DNA from: Rhodocyclales bacterium
Lineage (GTDB): Bacteria; Pseudomonadota; Gammaproteobacteria; Burkholderiales; Rhodocyclaceae
Length of the DNA: 64,000 nt
Direction: 5' to 3'
Assembly (NCBI GenBank): GCA_026399475.1
Contig: JAPLQY010000071.1
Location: 124,001 to 188,000 of the forward strand
This document shows positions 60,901-64,000 of this stretch, piece after piece (the first letter of the stretch is position 1; the number at the start of each line of letters is the position of its first letter). The translations under genes and the position numbers were made by a program. Below the pieces are notes generated by a model. That model was given only the letters and a program-made list of their open reading frames with translations, did not search any database and was not told the origin of the DNA.

Positions 60901-61425
60901 CTAACAGGATGCAGCGTGCTGCCACGGCGCAGTCACTTCGAGGATCACCGCATGCAGCCAGCGATCCGTTGCCGTTCCCGCCGCCGGTGCCTGTTGTGCC
61001 GGCAATTGCCCGCGGGCAAACAAACCGACCTCGCTGGCGTCGTCGCCAGCGATCAGGCGTCCGCCGGTCGAGCGGGCTCGATAGGCGACAATCAGCACCT
61101 CGACATCGGCCTGCGAATACACCCCGGCCAGTTCATCGAGCACAATTACCAGCCCGCATTCCTCGCGTGCTTCACGTATCACTGCGTCGGGCACCGACTC
61201 GCCGGTTTCGACGTAGCCTGCCGGTGGCGCCCAATAGCCGGCGAGGGGCGCTTCGCCGCGGCGAATCAACACCAGTTTCCGCTCGTGCTCGATCAATGCC
61301 ATCGCGACCGGCGCCGGGTTGCGCCAGGCGATGAAGCCGCAGACCGGGCACTGTTCGCGCTGTCGTTCGCCGATGCCGGCAAGTACCATGCGCGCGCCAC
61401 ACTGGCTGCAGTGTCGCGCTGTCAC
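60901..61425 (-). CDS. Nudix hydrolase with N-terminal zinc ribbon
   Basis: A 174-residue protein. An N-terminal zinc ribbon (CSQC at residues 6-9 and CPVC at 26-29) is followed by a Nudix domain with the box GYVETGESVPDAVIREAREECG near residue 70 in two parts, all catalytic Gly, Glu and Arg positions intact. Zinc-ribbon Nudix proteins include NADH pyrophosphatases and nucleoside diphosphate hydrolases. The four-base overlap with the ubiX-like remnant's reading-through frame has no importance. Confidence 0.9.
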   Translation of the reverse strand: MTARHCSQCGARMVLAGIGERQREQCPVCGFIAWRNPAPVAMALIEHERKLVLIRRGEAPLAGYWAPPAGYVETGESVPDAVIREAREECGLVIVLDELAGVYSQADVEVLIVAYRARSTGGRLIAGDDASEVGLFARGQLPAQQAPAAGTATDRWLHAVILEVTAPWQHAASC

Positions 61426-61464
61426 GCCAATCCAGTCCTGTGTTTCAGTCGATACCGGGGGGCG

Positions 61465-61976
61465 CTACTGTGACTTGGCGCGTTCGCGTTCTTCATTGCC
61501 GGTCCAGCGTTTGAACAGGTTGAGTTCCACCCCCAGGTTGAACTGATCGAGCGCCTTGTTGACCGACTGGTTGATGATGTCGTCGAGCGTCTTCGGTTGA
61601 TGATAGAAGGCCGGCGAATCATCAGCACCAGCCTGCGCCGCTCTTTCAGTGTGACATCGGCGGAGCGGATCAGCAGGTTGGTATTGAACGAGTTGGCCAG
61701 CGCCGACAGCGTCTTGATCGAACACGGCGCGATGACCATGCCGTCATGCCTGAATGAACCGGATGAGATGCAGGCGCCGACGTCGTTTATGTCGTGTACG
61801 TAGGTAGCCAGCTTCTTGACGGCGTCGATCGTGTAGTCGGTTTCGTACACGATCGTGCGCTTGGCGGAATCCGACATCACCAGGTGCGTTTCCACCCCGA
61901 CCTGCTGCAACACTTCCAGAATCCTCAGTCCGTAGATGGCGCCGCTCGCGCCCGAGATTCCGACTACCAGTTTCAT
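61465..61976 (-). pseudogene. ubiX: UbiX-like flavin prenyltransferase, frameshifted with internal deletion
   Basis: The first 120 or so residues are intact UbiX: VVGISGASGAIYGLRILEVL, SGSFRHDGMVIAPCSIKTLSALANSFNTNLL and ADVTLKERRRLVLM. The C-terminal part PAFYHQPKTLDDIINQSVNKALDQFNL continues in another frame. At about 61611-61622 some 27 residues that normally include RETPLxxxHL and the MPPVPAFY lead are missing, a deletion of roughly 80 bp not divisible by three. UbiX makes prenylated FMN for UbiD-type decarboxylases. The product would lack part of the active site, so the gene is inactive or the assembly is in error here. Confidence 0.78.
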
Positions 61977-62060
61977 GGTTCTTTCCCTGTATCAGAAGTG
62001 TGGCTGGCATGATCCGCAGTCCGGTCGGTTGCCGAAGTCAGACGCATTGTTTCACTCCTG

Positions 62061-62780
62061 TCATCGTTTGTCAGCGTTTCCTGCGCTGTCCTGAATCGAT
62101 TGCGGGCAATCGGGACTCCGCATCTCGGTCGATTCGATGACCGGGAATCCGGCAGCCTCCAGCGCGGCCACCACGTCCTGCCCCGCGTCGGCATGAAAGC
62201 GCAGGATGATCTTCTTCTCGGGATAGCCCCATTGCGTCTGGTCATCCGGACGTCCAATCGGGTACACCGCCTGCAACACCGCCCCTGACGCTTCAACGAC
62301 ATCCACAATCCGCCCGAGTACGCCCGGACCCAGCCTGACGGGCGCCAGCGTAACACCGCTGCGCCGCTCCCATGCGCCCAGGCAGTGGGCGGCTAGCTGG
62401 AATATTTCGTTGGCGGAAATAACCCCCACCACTTCATCCTTGTCGATCACCGGGAGCTGTGCCACGCCGAGTTCCTGGCCTTTCTGCAGGCAGTGCTCCA
62501 TGGTATCGCTGGCCTGAATTGTTGCCGGGTTGCGCACCATGATGTCGCGTACCTTGAGCCGCGTGACAAAGAAATTGAATTCGTCCGTATTCTGCGTGCG
62601 CAGAACAAAACTGCCCATGCGCAGGAGATTGGCCCGCGTTACCAAGCCACGCAACCTGCCGTTGTCGACTACCGGCAAGGCATGCAGATTGTTTTCGCTG
62701 ATGATCCGCTTTGCCTCCGACACGAGCGTGTCGCTCGGGATGATCGTCGGGTTTGCCTGCATCCAGTTGCGCACCATCAT
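62061..62780 (-). CDS. CBS-domain pair protein with C-terminal ACT-like domain
   Basis: A 239-residue protein. Two CBS repeats (MQANPTIIPSDTLVSEAKRII from residue 7 and MVRNPATIQASDTMEHCLQKG from residue 81, each ending in LPVVDxGRLRGLVT- or LPVIDKDEVVGVIS-type strands) form a likely adenosyl-nucleotide sensor. The last 90 residues include GVLGRIVDVVEASGAVLQAVYP and resemble an ACT-like ligand domain. It overlaps the Tm-1-like gene by four bases. A regulatory role is probable; the target is unknown. Confidence 0.85.
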   Translation of the reverse strand: MMVRNWMQANPTIIPSDTLVSEAKRIISENNLHALPVVDNGRLRGLVTRANLLRMGSFVLRTQNTDEFNFFVTRLKVRDIMVRNPATIQASDTMEHCLQKGQELGVAQLPVIDKDEVVGVISANEIFQLAAHCLGAWERRSGVTLAPVRLGPGVLGRIVDVVEASGAVLQAVYPIGRPDDQTQWGYPEKKIILRFHADAGQDVVAALEAAGFPVIESTEMRSPDCPQSIQDSAGNADKR

Positions 62781-64000
62781 GGCCGTGTCTCCTTGGTCTT
62801 TGCTTCTTTATGCAAACGGATGAATTCGTCGACGGCCACGCGGGCGAATTCCGGGGTATACAGGTGCAGCGGAACCTCCCTGAGGTGCTTCGGATCGTCG
62901 AGTTTTTCCTTCAGCCGGGCGACGAAGGCGGCGTCGGCAATCGGGTCGTAAATCGGTCGCCCTTCCTTGTCGAGCGATGACCAGCCCTTCTGCGGAATCA
63001 GGAAGGTCCACGGTCCCCTGGCTCGATTGAGCCTTTCCGCGATCACGTCGGCGGCCTGGCGCAGTTCGTCGACCGTGGTGCGGACCTGGACGCGCAGGGA
63101 ATCCTGCACATACTGCACGCGGTCTTTGGTGCGCTCCAGCATGTCGGCGCGACCACCATACGAGAGGATGTCGAGGCCGCAGGGTGCCAGTACCATGGGA
63201 ATGCCGGTTTCGACAGCGGCCATCAGCCGGTCCGGCCCGGGGTCGCGGTTGCCCTTGAACAGGTGTTCCATGACGCCGCCGATGCAGATGTCGAGCACGC
63301 CGTGAAAGGCGCCGTCGCGGATCATCTCTTCCATTGCCTTGTCGCCCTTGCCCTGGGCGTGGCAGACGATGGGCGTGAACCCCGCTTCCTCCAGCATGCC
63401 GATCGCGGTCTGTACTGCCATCTCGCCGAAGCCGAACGAGGAGATGGCGACGCAGGGCTTGTCGAATTTGATGTCGGTACCCTGGGTCATCTCGACCATG
63501 CCGCAGATGGCGCCGACCGCGTTGATGATCTGCGCGCGCAGCAAGGGATTCATCTTGACGATGTCGAGCACCGTGTGATGCATGGTGATGTCGCGCGTGC
63601 CGACGTACTTGTCGATGTATGCGGGGTGCGCTGCCATCGGCGAGGCCATCAGCTTGGGCATGCCAAAAGGCAGTTGCTTCATGATCGACGTGGCGACCAG
63701 GGTGGCGGTGCCGCCGCCGATGCCGATGATGCCATGCACCCGTCCCTCCGCCTGCAGATCCTGGACGATCGCCGCGGCGCCCCGGATCTGGTTGTTGGTG
63801 GCAGTGTCGCGGTCGGAGCGGTATTTCTCGCGCACCACTTCGATGGGCAGGCCGCCGCGCGTTGCGACGTCCTCGGTACGGATGTCGCCGGGGAAGGGCG
63901 GCGGCTCCTCCATGCTGAAATCGAGCAGGATCGGCTGGTGGCCGCGATCGGCAATAAGTTGCCTGACGAAGACGATGTCCTCGCCGCGGGTGTCCAGGTT
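62777..64000 (-). CDS. Tm-1-like ATP-binding domain protein (UPF0261), 5' truncated
   Basis: At least 407 residues are present; the frame is open to the right edge (the codons there encode NLDTRGEDIVFVRQLIADRG), so only about ten N-terminal residues are missing. The N-terminal Tm-1-like ATP-binding domain has GIIGIGGGTATLVATSIMKQLPFGMPKLM; the C-terminal TIM-barrel-like domain has SFGFGEMAVQTAIGMLEEAGFTPIVCHAQGKGDKAMEEM and a GVLDICIGGVMEHLF segment. Plant Tm-1 blocks a viral replicase; the bacterial function is unknown. It is the first visible gene of the group with the CBS protein. Confidence 0.88.
   Translation of the reverse strand, partial: NLDTRGEDIVFVRQLIADRGHQPILLDFSMEEPPPFPGDIRTEDVATRGGLPIEVVREKYRSDRDTATNNQIRGAAAIVQDLQAEGRVHGIIGIGGGTATLVATSIMKQLPFGMPKLMASPMAAHPAYIDKYVGTRDITMHHTVLDIVKMNPLLRAQIINAVGAICGMVEMTQGTDIKFDKPCVAISSFGFGEMAVQTAIGMLEEAGFTPIVCHAQGKGDKAMEEMIRDGAFHGVLDICIGGVMEHLFKGNRDPGPDRLMAAVETGIPMVLAPCGLDILSYGGRADMLERTKDRVQYVQDSLRVQVRTTVDELRQAADVIAERLNRARGPWTFLIPQKGWSSLDKEGRPIYDPIADAAFVARLKEKLDDPKHLREVPLHLYTPEFARVAVDEFIRLHKEAKTKETRP

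Overview
The window (about 64 kb, GC-rich, dense with overlapping genes) looks like a chromosomal segment of a betaproteobacterium of the Azoarcus/Aromatoleum/Thauera or Sterolibacterium type. The evidence is the aromatic-acid catabolic gene content, the NnrS protein typical of denitrifiers, the tungsten aldehyde oxidoreductases and 2-oxoacid:ferredoxin oxidoreductases. No rRNA, tRNA, CRISPR, insertion sequence or phage gene was seen.

The main message is a nearly complete catabolic island for indole-3-acetate (auxin) and anthranilate. Region 1-7.4 kb (+) is an anthranilate (2-aminobenzoate) module: two aryl-CoA ligases (the first cut by the window edge), a flavin monooxygenase, a separate old-yellow-enzyme-type reductase, a RidA-like protein and three small translationally coupled genes of unknown function. 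Region 7.4-14.4 kb holds a truncated thioesterase remnant, a TrpB-like enzyme (-) with a clear terminator, and a (+) operon for maturation of a molybdenum hydroxylase (XdhC split in two, a MoCF-MobA-like fusion, a NifS/SufS desulfurase, an IscU/SufU-like protein), then a DUF2889 protein. Region 14.4-18 kb (-) holds a 3-hydroxyacyl-CoA dehydrogenase/enoyl-CoA hydratase fusion and an M28-like protein with altered metal-site residues.

Region 18-24 kb is a mixed stretch: a CcdAB toxin-antitoxin pair, a short ClpX-like ATPase, an acyl-CoA synthetase with NnrS, and a lone TRAP binding protein (+). From 44.7 kb down to 24.0 kb nearly everything is on the minus strand in one array: GntR regulator, thiolase, indoleacetate-CoA ligase, hydantoinase-like A and B subunits (B broken by a frameshift), decarboxylating acyl-CoA dehydrogenase, B12-dependent mutase in two subunits, three-subunit xanthine-dehydrogenase-family hydroxylase, CoA transferase, an ABC binding protein and an indolepyruvate ferredoxin oxidoreductase. 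This is the gene set known for anaerobic indoleacetate degradation in Azoarcus evansii and Aromatoleum aromaticum. The mutase chaperone gene meaB lies divergent to the regulator.

Region 45.9-59.5 kb (-) holds dodecin, two near-duplicate tungsten aldehyde:ferredoxin oxidoreductases that each carry a MoaD-like C-terminal domain ending in Gly-Gly, a MarR regulator, a complete TRAP transporter, a PaaK-like ligase, a ferredoxin, a ferritin-like protein and a two-gene 2-oxoacid:ferredoxin oxidoreductase. Region 59.7-64 kb (-) holds a phosphoesterase, a PNPOx-like protein, a Nudix hydrolase, a broken ubiX-like gene, a CBS protein and a Tm-1-like protein cut by the window edge.

Working model (inference from families and order): indolepyruvate and indoleacetaldehyde from tryptophan are oxidised by the indolepyruvate oxidoreductase and the tungsten AORs. 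Indoleacetate is hydroxylated by the Mo enzyme and opened by the hydantoinase-like enzyme. The product is CoA-activated, rearranged by the B12 mutase, oxidatively decarboxylated and cleaved by beta-oxidation-type enzymes to 2-aminobenzoyl-CoA, which the first module takes further with oxygen. A shared sequence motif at four promoters suggests that the GntR protein ties these modules into one regulon.
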